Position numbers and translations under genes: made by a program
In this document: positions 7,754-15,256 of the stretch, in pieces
Position numbering within the stretch: the stretch's first letter is position 1
Layout: the number at the start of each line of letters is the position of its first letter
Assembly: GCF_050632395.1 (NCBI RefSeq)
Contig: NZ_CP192600.1
Span: 1,364,001 to 1,428,000, forward strand
Reading direction: 5' to 3'
Origin: JAUYQR01 sp050632395
Lineage (GTDB): Bacteria > Pseudomonadota > Alphaproteobacteria > Rhodobacterales > Rhodobacteraceae
DNA: 64,000 bases
The notes under the pieces: generated by a model
Seen by the model: the letters and a program-made list of their open reading frames with translations, nothing else
Told to the model about the DNA's origin: nothing
Databases searched by the model: none

Positions 7754-9751
7754 CCAGTTGCCGGGGCCTTGTGGCAGGGCGCCGGCGATCAGGCGATCCA
7801 CGATTACCTCGGGCGGGCAGGGGCGGCGGCTGACCGGATCCCAGTAGCGCGGATAGGCGATGAGGGCGGCGTGGGCGAGTTGCGTGACGTCGGGGCGCGG
7901 CAGGAGGCTGCCATCGGCGCGGCGGATGCGGCGGGCGGGCACGGGGCCAAGGTCGCGGGTCAGGCCCCAGCCGGCGTAGAACGGTGCGCCAAGGGTGGTG
8001 ACGGGCTTGCCACGGATGAGCGCCTCGAACCCCAGAAGCGAGGTGATCGTCCAGACCTCATCGACGGCGGCGAGGGTTTCGGCGGGGTCGGTGTTGGTGA
8101 GGATCATATCAGCAAGCGCGGGGTCGGTGAGCGCGCCGGGGCGCAGGCCCGCTTCGACATCGGGGTGGGGTTTGAAAAGGATCACCGCGCCGGGGTTGGC
8201 TTGGCGCGCGGCAAGGAGCAGGGCCGCGTTGGTTCTGATCTCGCCCGCGCCCTTCAGGATCGAGGCGTCGTCTTCGACCTGACCGGGGACGAGGATGCGG
8301 CGACCGTCTGGAAGCGGGGGCAGGGGGGTGGTCGCAAGGTTGTATTTGGAAAGGCCGGCTTTGGTGAGCCGGTCCAGCAGGCGTTCGGTGCGGCTGCGCG
8401 CGGCGGGGGTAAGTGGCGCGAGGATGAGTTGTTCGAGGCGGGAGGGGCGGGTCGGATCGTAGTAGATGCCGAGGTCGTCTGTGACGAGGCTGAGGGGTGG
8501 GGTCAGCGCCGCGCCAAGGCCGCGCGAGCGCAGGAAGCCGTCTTCGACGCGCAGGGTTGGGGTGGTGGGGGTGAAGCCCGGGGGCTCCTTGCCGGCCCAG
8601 ATCATCAGGGTTCGGCCGGTGCTGCTGGCAAGGCTGTTGGCGGCGGTGGGATCGTTGCGGAAAATTACCGGTTTGGTCGCGCCGAACACCTGTTGCAGGC
8701 GTTTGCGCTTCCACAGGCGCATTCCGACGGCGACATGGCCGAACCGGTCCTGGCGAAAGGCGCGAACCTCGGCCTCCAGCTGGTCGAGCGCGTCTTCAAA
8801 GCTGCAAAGCCGGTCGCGGCAGGGATCATACCACAGGGGGGCAAGGATCATCGCGGCGGCGAAAAGCTGGGTTTTGGTGAGGCTGCGGGTGCGGCGGGGC
8901 AGGTGCGTGGCGTCCTGCGTCAGGCCCCAGCCGGCGTAGAACGGATGGCCGAGGACATGCGGGCGGTGCCCGGCAAGGATCGCCTCGAAGCCGAGGTGGG
9001 AGGACACGGTGTAGACCGCGATGGCCCCGTCGAGAAGCGCCCAAGGGGAAACGGGGGTGGTGAGGAGGGTGACGCGGGGCGAGGCATCTTCGGGGCCGAA
9101 ATGGCCGGGGCGGAGGCCGAGGGTGGTTTCGGGATGCGCCTTGATGACGATGCGGGCGCCGGGGTTCTGTTCCTGCGCCAGCACGAGCATCTCGCGGAAG
9201 GTGGAGGCGCTGGCGCCGGAATGGCGGATCGAGGCATCGCCCTGCGTCTGGTCGACGACGAGGACGTAGCCGGGCGCTGGCGGGGTCAGGGTGGGGTCGT
9301 GGATGTTGTATTTGGACAGGTGAAGGGTCTGGATACGCTCAATTCCCTGCCGTGCGCGGGACAGTATGTTCGAATCGTCTAAAGGATCGGTGGCGAGGAT
9401 GCGTTCGAGGAGGGAGGGCGCGGCGGCGTCGAAATGCACGCCGATCGGATCGAGGATCAGGCCGAGGGGGGCTGTGCCGGTGCGGCCGGGGTGGACCGAA
9501 CGCAGGAACGCATCCTCGGCCCGGACCAGCGGCACCTTGCGGCGGGCGGCGACCGCCTCGCCCCGCGCGGCGGTGGGGCTGCGACCCCAGACAAGCACGC
9601 CGTCGTCGGGGCCGGGCAGGCCGAGGCGGAGCGGGTGACCGGCCAGCGCAAGGATGCGCGCAAGGCGGCGGTCGGTCAGGAAGCTGAGGTTCTGGTGGCA
9701 AAGTCTGTGCGGGACCGGCAGGTCGGACCAGAGGCGACCCGGGCCGACCAC
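7700..9751 (-). CDS. kpsC: Capsular polysaccharide biosynthesis protein KpsC (double Kdo transferase)
   Basis: KpsC builds the poly-Kdo linker on which ABC-transporter-dependent capsules are assembled at the inner membrane. This 683-residue protein shows the expected two tandem modules. Each has an EDxFLRS block (EDAFLRS, residues about 78-84; EDGFLRS near 408), a LSKYN block, a KPHP/KAHP block and an FYAGWGL motif (HPFYAGWGLTQD, APFYAGWGLTRD). The start is a GTG at 9749-9751, 7 nt after the stop of the preceding kpsD-like gene; no better start exists downstream before the conserved region. It is the last gene of the kpsS-kpsD-kpsC operon and overlaps the MATE gene tail to tail. Confidence 0.93.
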   Translation of the reverse strand: MVGPGRLWSDLPVPHRLCHQNLSFLTDRRLARILALAGHPLRLGLPGPDDGVLVWGRSPTAARGEAVAARRKVPLVRAEDAFLRSVHPGRTGTAPLGLILDPIGVHFDAAAPSLLERILATDPLDDSNILSRARQGIERIQTLHLSKYNIHDPTLTPPAPGYVLVVDQTQGDASIRHSGASASTFREMLVLAQEQNPGARIVIKAHPETTLGLRPGHFGPEDASPRVTLLTTPVSPWALLDGAIAVYTVSSHLGFEAILAGHRPHVLGHPFYAGWGLTQDATHLPRRTRSLTKTQLFAAAMILAPLWYDPCRDRLCSFEDALDQLEAEVRAFRQDRFGHVAVGMRLWKRKRLQQVFGATKPVIFRNDPTAANSLASSTGRTLMIWAGKEPPGFTPTTPTLRVEDGFLRSRGLGAALTPPLSLVTDDLGIYYDPTRPSRLEQLILAPLTPAARSRTERLLDRLTKAGLSKYNLATTPLPPLPDGRRILVPGQVEDDASILKGAGEIRTNAALLLAARQANPGAVILFKPHPDVEAGLRPGALTDPALADMILTNTDPAETLAAVDEVWTITSLLGFEALIRGKPVTTLGAPFYAGWGLTRDLGPVPARRIRRADGSLLPRPDVTQLAHAALIAYPRYWDPVSRRPCPPEVIVDRLIAGALPQGPGNWLLARLQGRFASLHRFWR

Positions 9752-9758
9752 GATCCGA

Positions 9759-10883
9759 TCAGTTCGTGGCGTTGGCGAGGTTGGTCGCCGCGTTCGTGGT
9801 GCCGGTGATCGCGGAAAGCGTCTTTTGCCAGTACATGAAGGGCGCTTCGGTGACGTAGAGGGTGTCGCCGTCGCGGATCATGAAATCGCGTGCTTCAAAC
9901 AGGCCGGTCGGTTCGGTCAGGTCAAGCACATAGACCAAGCGCTGATCGCCGATGAGATCGGTGCGGCCAAGAACGCTGTTGGCGATGTCTTCGGATTCGT
10001 CGCGCAGCACGAACACCCCGGTCGGATCGGCTGAGTTCGTTGAAAGGCCGCCGACCGTAGCGATGGCTTCAAGCGCGGACAGGCTTTCGCTTTTGAACGG
10101 CACGAGGTTCTGCCCACCCGTCGCGCCAAGCGCGGTGAAGGTGCGGCTGTCCTCTTCGATCACGATCCGGTCGCCGGGGCGCAGCGCGATGTCGAGGGCG
10201 GGGTTTTCATAAAGATCCTTGAGCCAGATCCGGCCGCTGTGCGCACCGCGTGTCACCCGCACGATCGCCACGTCCGGGTCGAGCGAGACGCCGCCCGATT
10301 TGGCCAGCATGGTGGCAAGGGTGCGGGTCGGCGCTTCGATCGGGTAGACGCCCGGACCGGCGGCCTGACCTGCGATGGACACGGTGGCACCGTCGCCGGC
10401 AAGGCGGCGGACCTGCACCTGCGGGTCGGGGGTCTGGTCTTCGAGGAGGCGGGTGATGGCTTGGCGCAGCCCTTCGGGCGTCTGTCCTGCCGCGAGGACG
10501 CGACCGGCGTAGGGAATGAAGATGTAACCCTGCCCGTCGACCTGCATTTCGTTGAGCGGCGTCACGCGTTGGCCGGTGTTGCCGAGGAGCGGCTCTTCCT
10601 TGACGTTTTCAAACACGATGACCGACAGCCTGTCGCCACTGGAAATCGTGTCGGAGCCGATCACGCCAGCATCCTGAAACGACTTGCTGAAGCCGAACGA
10701 AGGCAGTTGGGCCGTGGCACGGGACACCCGGTCATTGACCTTGACGACAAAGGCATCGCCTTCGTTCTGCACCGATCCTGCGAAGATCTCTTCCTTGTTC
10801 GGGCCAGAGCGCGGCAGGCCGCAAGAGGCGACCAACGTGGCAGCAGAAACGACGGCGACCACCTTGGCCGTCTTGGAAAACAT
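9759..10883 (-). CDS. Polysaccharide export outer-membrane lipoprotein (Wza/KpsD family)
   Basis: This is a periplasmic/outer-membrane polysaccharide export protein of about 374 residues. The N-terminus is a lipoprotein signal: MFSKTAKVVAVVSAATLVASC, with the lipobox cysteine at residue 21. A Poly_export domain follows (SGDRLSVIVFENVKEE, then VDGQGYIFIPYAGRVLAAGQT) and two SLBB-type beta-grasp repeats (VSIAGQAAGPGVYPI and later FTALGATGGQNLVPF). A GTG nine bases upstream (10892) is an alternative start. It lies between kpsS and kpsC, so it is the probable outer-membrane exit of the same capsule. The inner-membrane ABC partners (KpsM/T/E type) are not in this window. Confidence 0.88.
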   Translation of the reverse strand: MFSKTAKVVAVVSAATLVASCGLPRSGPNKEEIFAGSVQNEGDAFVVKVNDRVSRATAQLPSFGFSKSFQDAGVIGSDTISSGDRLSVIVFENVKEEPLLGNTGQRVTPLNEMQVDGQGYIFIPYAGRVLAAGQTPEGLRQAITRLLEDQTPDPQVQVRRLAGDGATVSIAGQAAGPGVYPIEAPTRTLATMLAKSGGVSLDPDVAIVRVTRGAHSGRIWLKDLYENPALDIALRPGDRIVIEEDSRTFTALGATGGQNLVPFKSESLSALEAIATVGGLSTNSADPTGVFVLRDESEDIANSVLGRTDLIGDQRLVYVLDLTEPTGLFEARDFMIRDGDTLYVTEAPFMYWQKTLSAITGTTNAATNLANATN

Positions 10884-10977
10884 GAACTGCACTGCCTCGC
10901 GTCCCTCTTTGATCGGGGTACATTTTGCGGGGAGGTTACAAAAGCCAAGCGAACTTTGCCAGCGCCGGTTCCATTGG

Positions 10978-12258
10978 CTACTTCACGACGCGCAACTGTT
11001 GCCGTGGTGCCGCTGTTTCAGGCGAGAGGGCAGCATAGGGATCTTGCGACGACAGCATCATGTCCACCACCTGTCGTAGGAGCGCCCGCCGCCCACGCGA
11101 GGAGTAGAAGCCGCCGGACACCTGGCTTGTTTCCAGAAGGAACCGCCGGTAGGCGCGGTAGGCCCGGGTATCGGGGCGGTCGGGTGCTGCAAAGAACGCA
11201 TCAAGCGGTTGGGACGACACAAACTCGGGTTTTGCATAGACCGCTGTTCCGAAGGTTCGCAGCGGAATGCCGCGCCAGAGCGCCTGCTGGCCCGCCGTGG
11301 AGTTGACCGTGACGGCGGTGCTGGCGTGGGTCAGAAGATGCGCGAGCTTGCCGCCGCGCACGAAATGCACCCGCCCCGCAAGCCCGTGGTCATGCGCGAG
11401 GCGGGCGATGTCGGCGGCGAGGGGCGTACGGCCATCTTCGAGCGGGTGGGCCTTGAACACGAGGTGATGGTGGCGCGGCGCGCCCTTTGCGAAACCGGCC
11501 ATCACCACGCCCAGAAATTCGCCCGTCGAGCGGAAGGGCGAATGGTCGCGGAAGCTGGCGTCGTGATCCAGTTGCAGGATCGCAAGGTGGTAGGGAAAGC
11601 CGCCAAAGCGGATGCGAAACGTGGCAAGGCGGCGCTGCGCACGGTGCAGCGGCATCAGGAGGAAGGATTTGAGATACAGCAGGAATTCCTGCCCGACGGT
11701 AAGGTCGCGGTGCGGGCGGAAGCGGCGATAGGCGCGGGCGCCAAGCGCCACGCAGCCATGATAGAGCGCGCCCCAGAACATGTGCTGGCGCATGTCGCCC
11801 CAGGTGCCGGGAGAATCGGGCAGGTCGATATCGACCGGGTCGAGCGCGCGCTGCATCTGATCGACCGACAGGCCCATCAGCCGGGAGTTGCCGTTGGCCC
11901 CGCCGCGTTCGTAGGTGACCCAGTAGGGCCGCAAGTAGCCTTCTTCGAACACATGCACCGTCAGGCCGCGGGCGCGGGCAAGCTGCACGGCGGTGGCATG
12001 GATCGGGCGGGTGTCGCCGTAAAGCACGATATCGGTGATCGCGAGCCGGTCGAGATGGTCGGCCAGCGCACCCGCCCAGTCTTGCGGGGCGCCGGTGAAG
12101 GCGATGTAGCCCGGCCCCGGCCAGAACACCCTGTCGCCAAGGTTGAAGCCGATGCGCCAGACCTGGCCCCCGGCGGCCTGCAGCATCCGGCCGAGGCGGT
12201 GAAACCACGGACCGTGCGGGCCTTGCAGGAAGAGGAACCTTCTGTCGCCTGCGGTCAT
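10978..12258 (-). CDS. kpsS: Capsular polysaccharide biosynthesis protein KpsS
   Basis: KpsS adds the first Kdo to the lipid acceptor of ABC-dependent capsules, after which KpsC extends it. The 426-residue protein has the family landmarks FLFLQGPHGPWFHRLG at the N-terminus, HVFEEGYLRPYWVTYE around residue 105, HLVFKAHPLEDG, and VNSTAGQQALWRGIP in the C-terminal half. It is the first gene of a three-gene minus-strand operon with the outer-membrane exporter and kpsC. Roughly 190 nt separate it from the divergent ribE; that interval contains a short dyad CTGGCC-N9-GGCCAG at 12282-12302 but no clear promoter. Confidence 0.92.
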   Translation of the reverse strand: MTAGDRRFLFLQGPHGPWFHRLGRMLQAAGGQVWRIGFNLGDRVFWPGPGYIAFTGAPQDWAGALADHLDRLAITDIVLYGDTRPIHATAVQLARARGLTVHVFEEGYLRPYWVTYERGGANGNSRLMGLSVDQMQRALDPVDIDLPDSPGTWGDMRQHMFWGALYHGCVALGARAYRRFRPHRDLTVGQEFLLYLKSFLLMPLHRAQRRLATFRIRFGGFPYHLAILQLDHDASFRDHSPFRSTGEFLGVVMAGFAKGAPRHHHLVFKAHPLEDGRTPLAADIARLAHDHGLAGRVHFVRGGKLAHLLTHASTAVTVNSTAGQQALWRGIPLRTFGTAVYAKPEFVSSQPLDAFFAAPDRPDTRAYRAYRRFLLETSQVSGGFYSSRGRRALLRQVVDMMLSSQDPYAALSPETAAPRQQLRVVK

Positions 12259-12449
12259 GCCGTGCCTATGTGACGGGTCTGGCCTTGTGTATTGGCCAGT
12301 GCGGTGCAGGAATAAAGCGCAAATGCTGTGAATTCGTTACTTCGTGTCGGGGCGTGGCCCACAGAACCCGCGCCGGGGGCGGCGGGGGGTTGCAGGGTAG
12401 CGGGGGCGGGGCTAGGTCAGAGACACGCAATGAAAGGGGACAGAGGGCC

Positions 12450-13046
12450 ATGTTCACAGGGATCGTCACGGATATCGGCACGGTCCTGCAGACCGAACAG
12501 CAGGGCGACCTGCGCGCCCGGATCGGGACCAGCTATGACGTGGGCCGGATCGACATCGGCGCGTCGATCGCCTGCGACGGGGTGTGCCTGACGGTGGTGG
12601 CGCTGGGAACGCAGCCGCAGAACTGGTTCGATGTGCAGATCTCGGCCGAGACGGTGTCGAAGACCAACCTTGCCGGTTGGGCGCCCGGCAAGCGGGTGAA
12701 CCTGGAGCGGGCGCTGAAGGTTGGAGACGAATTGGGCGGCCATATCGTGTCGGGCCATGTCGACGGGCTGGCCGAGGTGGTGGCGGTGCGGCCCGAGGGC
12801 GGGTCCGTCCGGGTGACGTTCCGCGCGCCCGAGGCGCTGGCGAAGTTCATCGCGCCAAAGGGGTCGGTCGCGCTGAACGGGACGTCACTGACGGTGAACG
12901 AGGTGGAGGGCTGTGATTTCGGCATCAACTTCATTCCGCATACCCAAGTTGCAACGACCTGGGGCGAGGTGGCAGTGGGCGACCGGGTGAACCTGGAGAT
13001 CGACACGATGGCGCGTTATGTGGCGCGGCTGCGCGAGTGGGGTTGA
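12450..13046 (+). CDS. ribE: Riboflavin synthase, alpha chain
   Basis: RibE dismutates two 6,7-dimethyl-8-ribityllumazine molecules to riboflavin, the last step of the pathway. The 198-residue protein shows two similar beta-barrel domains: the first opens MFTGIVTDIGTV and contains ACDGVCLTVV, and the second begins near GGHIVSGHVDG and contains ALNGTSLTVNEV. The start is the ATG at 12450 preceded by AGAGGG; an upstream extension to 12270 is not family-like. It sits alone between the capsule operon and a hypothetical gene, about 8 kb from the ribBA-ribH genes, and no FMN riboswitch is visible upstream. Confidence 0.95.
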   Translation: MFTGIVTDIGTVLQTEQQGDLRARIGTSYDVGRIDIGASIACDGVCLTVVALGTQPQNWFDVQISAETVSKTNLAGWAPGKRVNLERALKVGDELGGHIVSGHVDGLAEVVAVRPEGGSVRVTFRAPEALAKFIAPKGSVALNGTSLTVNEVEGCDFGINFIPHTQVATTWGEVAVGDRVNLEIDTMARYVARLREWG

Positions 13047-13066
13047 GGGCGCGCGCGGGGCAGGCC

Positions 13067-13107
13067 CCGGAGGGTTTCACACCCTCCGGACCTCCCGGCG
13101 GATATTT
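13067..13107 (+). repeat. Dispersed GC-rich intergenic repeat, copy 3
   Basis: The hairpin CCGGAGGG/CCCTCCGG around TTTCACA is followed by ACCTCCCGGCGGATATTT, just after the ribE stop codon. The arms differ from copy 1 but change in a matched way, so the hairpin is kept, which hints that the RNA structure matters. Confidence 0.7.
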
Positions 13108-13130
13108 GTGCAAAGAGGAACCGCAGGTTC

Positions 13131-13682
13131 ATGCAGATCGGGCATAATCGCGGGCCTTCGATGGAGGGGGGCGCAAGCTGGCGGCGGCATTGCTGGACGG
13201 CGGCGCGGGAGCGGTTGTTGCCGGTGCTGCCGGTGGAAGTGGTGCGGCTGCGGGTGAAGCGGGCGCGGGAACTGGGGCTGGATTACAAGACCTATGCCGG
13301 GGTGCGGGCGGCGACGGGGCATGACGTGGTGGCGTTTCTGTTTTCATCGAACGCGTTGCGGGTGACGCTGCTGGCCCCTGCGATGCCGGAGGAGCGGGCG
13401 GCGAAGCTGGCGGCGGTGACGGGCTGCGGGCGCGTGGCCTTGGCGGTGGCACCGGTGACTGCGGGGATGATGATGGCGGCGAACCCGGTGCTGGACGCAG
13501 CGCATCGGGCGCCCTATGCGCTGGCGGGGTATGGCGAGGTGCGCGACGCCTTGCGCGCGGTGCTGGGGCGGGTGCCGCCCGATCAGGTGATGCTGGTGGG
13601 CGACACCGGGCTGGAGCGCGACTGGTGCGCGGCAGGGCGGCTGGCGGCGTATCTGCCGGCGGAGCGGTATTTCGGGCAATGA
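13131..13682 (+). CDS. Conserved hypothetical protein
   Basis: This 183-residue protein is rich in Ala, Arg and Val. I do not recognise a named domain. The N-terminus MQIGHNRGPSMEGG is followed by a basic Arg/Trp segment and KTYAGVRAATGHDVVAFLFSSNALRV, then Ala-rich alternating segments. No signal peptide or clear membrane span is seen, so it is probably cytoplasmic. Codon use and GC content match the neighbours, and the gene is followed immediately by a good hairpin terminator, so it is very likely a real gene. It may be transcribed with ribE across the copy-3 repeat. Confidence 0.7.
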   Translation: MQIGHNRGPSMEGGASWRRHCWTAARERLLPVLPVEVVRLRVKRARELGLDYKTYAGVRAATGHDVVAFLFSSNALRVTLLAPAMPEERAAKLAAVTGCGRVALAVAPVTAGMMMAANPVLDAAHRAPYALAGYGEVRDALRAVLGRVPPDQVMLVGDTGLERDWCAAGRLAAYLPAERYFGQ

Positions 13683-13684
13683 AA

Positions 13685-13710
13685 AACGGCGGTCCTTGCG
13701 GGCCGCCGTT
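13685..13710. terminator. Bidirectional hairpin terminator
   Basis: The inverted repeat AACGGCGGTCC-TTGC-GGGCCGCCGTT lies between the 3' ends of the convergent hypothetical gene and carD. A-rich sequence on the left (GAAAAA) gives a U-run for minus-strand transcripts, so it should work best for carD. Confidence 0.75.
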
Positions 13711-13731
13711 CTGGGATTGCTGAGGCGTCGA

Positions 13732-14241
13732 TCAGGCGGCGCGGCCGACGAGGACCGAGTCCACCTGTTTGGCGGCCCCGGCTTCGTCGACGCCGGACAC
13801 GGCGGCGACTTCGCGGGTCAGGCGTTCGAGGGCGGCCTCATAGAGCTGACGTTCGGAATAGGACTGCTCGCGCTGGTCGTCGGTGCGGTGGAGGTCGCGG
13901 ACGACTTCGGCGATGGAGAGAAGGTCGCCGGAGTTGATCTTCTGTTCGTATTCCTGGGCGCGGCGCGACCACATCGCGCGTTTGACCTTGGCCTTGCCCT
14001 TCAGCGTGTCGAGCGCCTTGGTGACGACATCGGGCGCGGATAGGGCGCGCATGCCGATTTCGGTGGCCTTGTGGGTGGGAACCCGCAGGGTCATCTTGTC
14101 CTTTTCGAAGGAGATCACAAAAAGCTCTAGCTGAAGTCCGGCGATCTGCTGTTCTTCGATCGAGATGATCTTGCCGACCCCGTGGGCGGGATATACGACG
14201 AACTCGTTCGGGCGGAAATCAGGCTTCTTCGATTTGGTCAT
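13732..14241 (-). CDS. carD: CarD family transcriptional regulator
   Basis: CarD proteins bind the RNA polymerase beta subunit and stabilise open complexes at rRNA and other promoters. The 169-residue protein has the N-terminal Tudor-like RNAP-interaction domain (NEFVVYPAHGVGKIISIEEQ, residues about 12-31) and a helical DNA-binding C-terminus containing RRAQEYEQKINSGDLLSIAEVVRDL. The length is typical. The ATG follows AGGGGAACGTGCCGC. A well-formed promoter with an adjacent dyad is found about 160 nt upstream (see 14388-14428), and a hairpin terminator follows the gene. Confidence 0.95.
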   Translation of the reverse strand: MTKSKKPDFRPNEFVVYPAHGVGKIISIEEQQIAGLQLELFVISFEKDKMTLRVPTHKATEIGMRALSAPDVVTKALDTLKGKAKVKRAMWSRRAQEYEQKINSGDLLSIAEVVRDLHRTDDQREQSYSERQLYEAALERLTREVAAVSGVDEAGAAKQVDSVLVGRAA

Positions 14242-14387
14242 GCGGCACGTTCCCCTATCGGAAGGCTGAGTTTTTCGGACAACAAAGGCACGACCGGAGC
14301 CAGAAGCCCGGCGGTGCGGTTTTCATTGTCGCAAAAAAATTGGGCTCAGACGATGAAATCCAAGCCGTGCATCAGGCTTCCATGCTT

Positions 14388-14428
14388 GTTTGTAAACAAA
14401 CTATAACACAAAAAAGCGCTGATTCCAA
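14388..14428 (-). promoter_or_regulatory. Predicted carD promoter with overlapping dyad
   Basis: On the minus strand, TTGGAA (plus-strand 14423-14428) and TATAGT (14400-14405) are separated by exactly 17 bp, a good sigma-70 match. The perfect inverted repeat GTTTGT-AA-ACAAAC (14388-14401) starts where the -10 box ends, covering the expected start site. This points to a possible operator. The resulting 5' leader would be about 150 nt. The rest of the 14242-14541 interval also holds a short dyad GATTCG-N7-CGAATC at 14502-14520, near the fdxA stop, with no U-run. Confidence 0.5.
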
Positions 14429-14541
14429 CTGTCGCGGAAGGATATGCGGCGGGGCCAAGTGTAGGAAATCTGGCGTTAATTGCCACGACAAGCGAGCCGA
14501 TGATTCGTATTCAGCGAATCGTGATGCCGCAGGGAACCTTT

Positions 14542-14880
14542 TCAGCCGCCCTTGCCAGGAGCTTCAGAGAAGTACTTGTCGCGCTTGCCGGTTTCGCCGT
14601 CACGCGCCTCGGCGTCGGGCATCGGGTCTTTTTTCGTCACGATCACCGGCCATGCAACCGCGTACTTGCGGTTGAAGGTGACCCATTCGTCCATGTCCGG
14701 TTCGGTATCCGGGCGGATCGCGTCGGCGGGGCATTCGGGTTCGCAGACGCCACAATCAATGCATTCATCCGGGTGGATGACCAGCATGTTCTCGCCCTCG
14801 TAGAAGCAGTCCACCGGACACACCTCGACGCAGTCGGTGTATTTGCAGGCGATGCAGTTGTCGATCACCACGTACGTCAT
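14542..14880 (-). CDS. fdxA: Ferredoxin FdxA (3Fe-4S/4Fe-4S, 7Fe type)
   Basis: This is a soluble electron carrier of 112 residues. Cluster ligands are clear: CIACKYTDCVEVCPVDC at residues 9-25 and CIDCGVCEPECP at about 40-51. The insertion in the first motif is typical of one 3Fe-4S plus one 4Fe-4S cluster. The extended C-terminus (VTFNRKYAVAWPVI) is characteristic of the alphaproteobacterial FdxA group. It lies downstream of the S4-domain and helicase genes, with 61 nt between, and upstream of carD on the same strand, a neighbourhood common in this lineage. Its redox partner is not known. Confidence 0.95.
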   Translation of the reverse strand: MTYVVIDNCIACKYTDCVEVCPVDCFYEGENMLVIHPDECIDCGVCEPECPADAIRPDTEPDMDEWVTFNRKYAVAWPVIVTKKDPMPDAEARDGETGKRDKYFSEAPGKGG

Positions 14881-14941
14881 GGAAAGCCCCGTCCTGAACC
14901 GTGTCTTTGGCAGATGCCCGTGACTAAATCAGTGGACGCGA

Positions 14942-15253
14942 TCATTCAAGCGGGGAAGGCGCGTCAAGATCGACGTAGAGCTGCTGTGCCTCTGGGGCGG
15001 GGCCGCGTCGGTAGCCGAGGGCGATGATGCGGATGACGCGGATCGCGCGGCCTTGCGGGAAGGTGAGGACGTCGCCGGGGGTGATCTCGCGGCTGGGCCG
15101 GGTGGTGGGCATGCCGTTGACGCGGACGTGGCCGTCGTCGATCAGAGAGGCGGCAAGCGCGCGAGACTTGGTGAAGCGCGCCTGCCAGAGCCATTTGTCG
15201 AGCCTGAGTTTCGGCCCGGCATCAAGGTTTGGTTTGCCGGAGGGCCCGGCCAA
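14942..15253 (-). CDS. S4-domain RNA-binding protein (Hsp15/HslR-like)
   Basis: This small 103-residue protein has an N-terminal S4 fold: RLDKWLWQARFTKSRALAAS followed by DGHVRVNG, the RNA-binding signature found in Hsp15, which rescues stalled 50S subunits carrying peptidyl-tRNA. The start must be the TTG at 15251-15253, since no ATG or GTG precedes the conserved domain after the upstream stop codon. It begins 3 nt after the stop of the helicase gene, so translation is likely coupled to it. An RNA helicase and an S4 protein made from one mRNA suggest a shared RNA-related task. Confidence 0.88.
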   Translation of the reverse strand: MAGPSGKPNLDAGPKLRLDKWLWQARFTKSRALAASLIDDGHVRVNGMPTTRPSREITPGDVLTFPQGRAIRVIRIIALGYRRGPAPEAQQLYVDLDAPSPLE

Positions 15254-15256
15254 CCG

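Noticed and set aside
7769..9382. A 537-codon open frame opposite kpsC
   Set aside because: It lies wholly inside kpsC, which has two recognisable repeated modules. Its Gly/Ala/Arg-heavy translation is typical of antisense GC-rich DNA.
12259..12449. Possible FMN riboswitch before ribE
   Set aside because: The conserved FMN-element blocks (AGGGUGAAAUUCCC, ACCGGCGGU) are absent.
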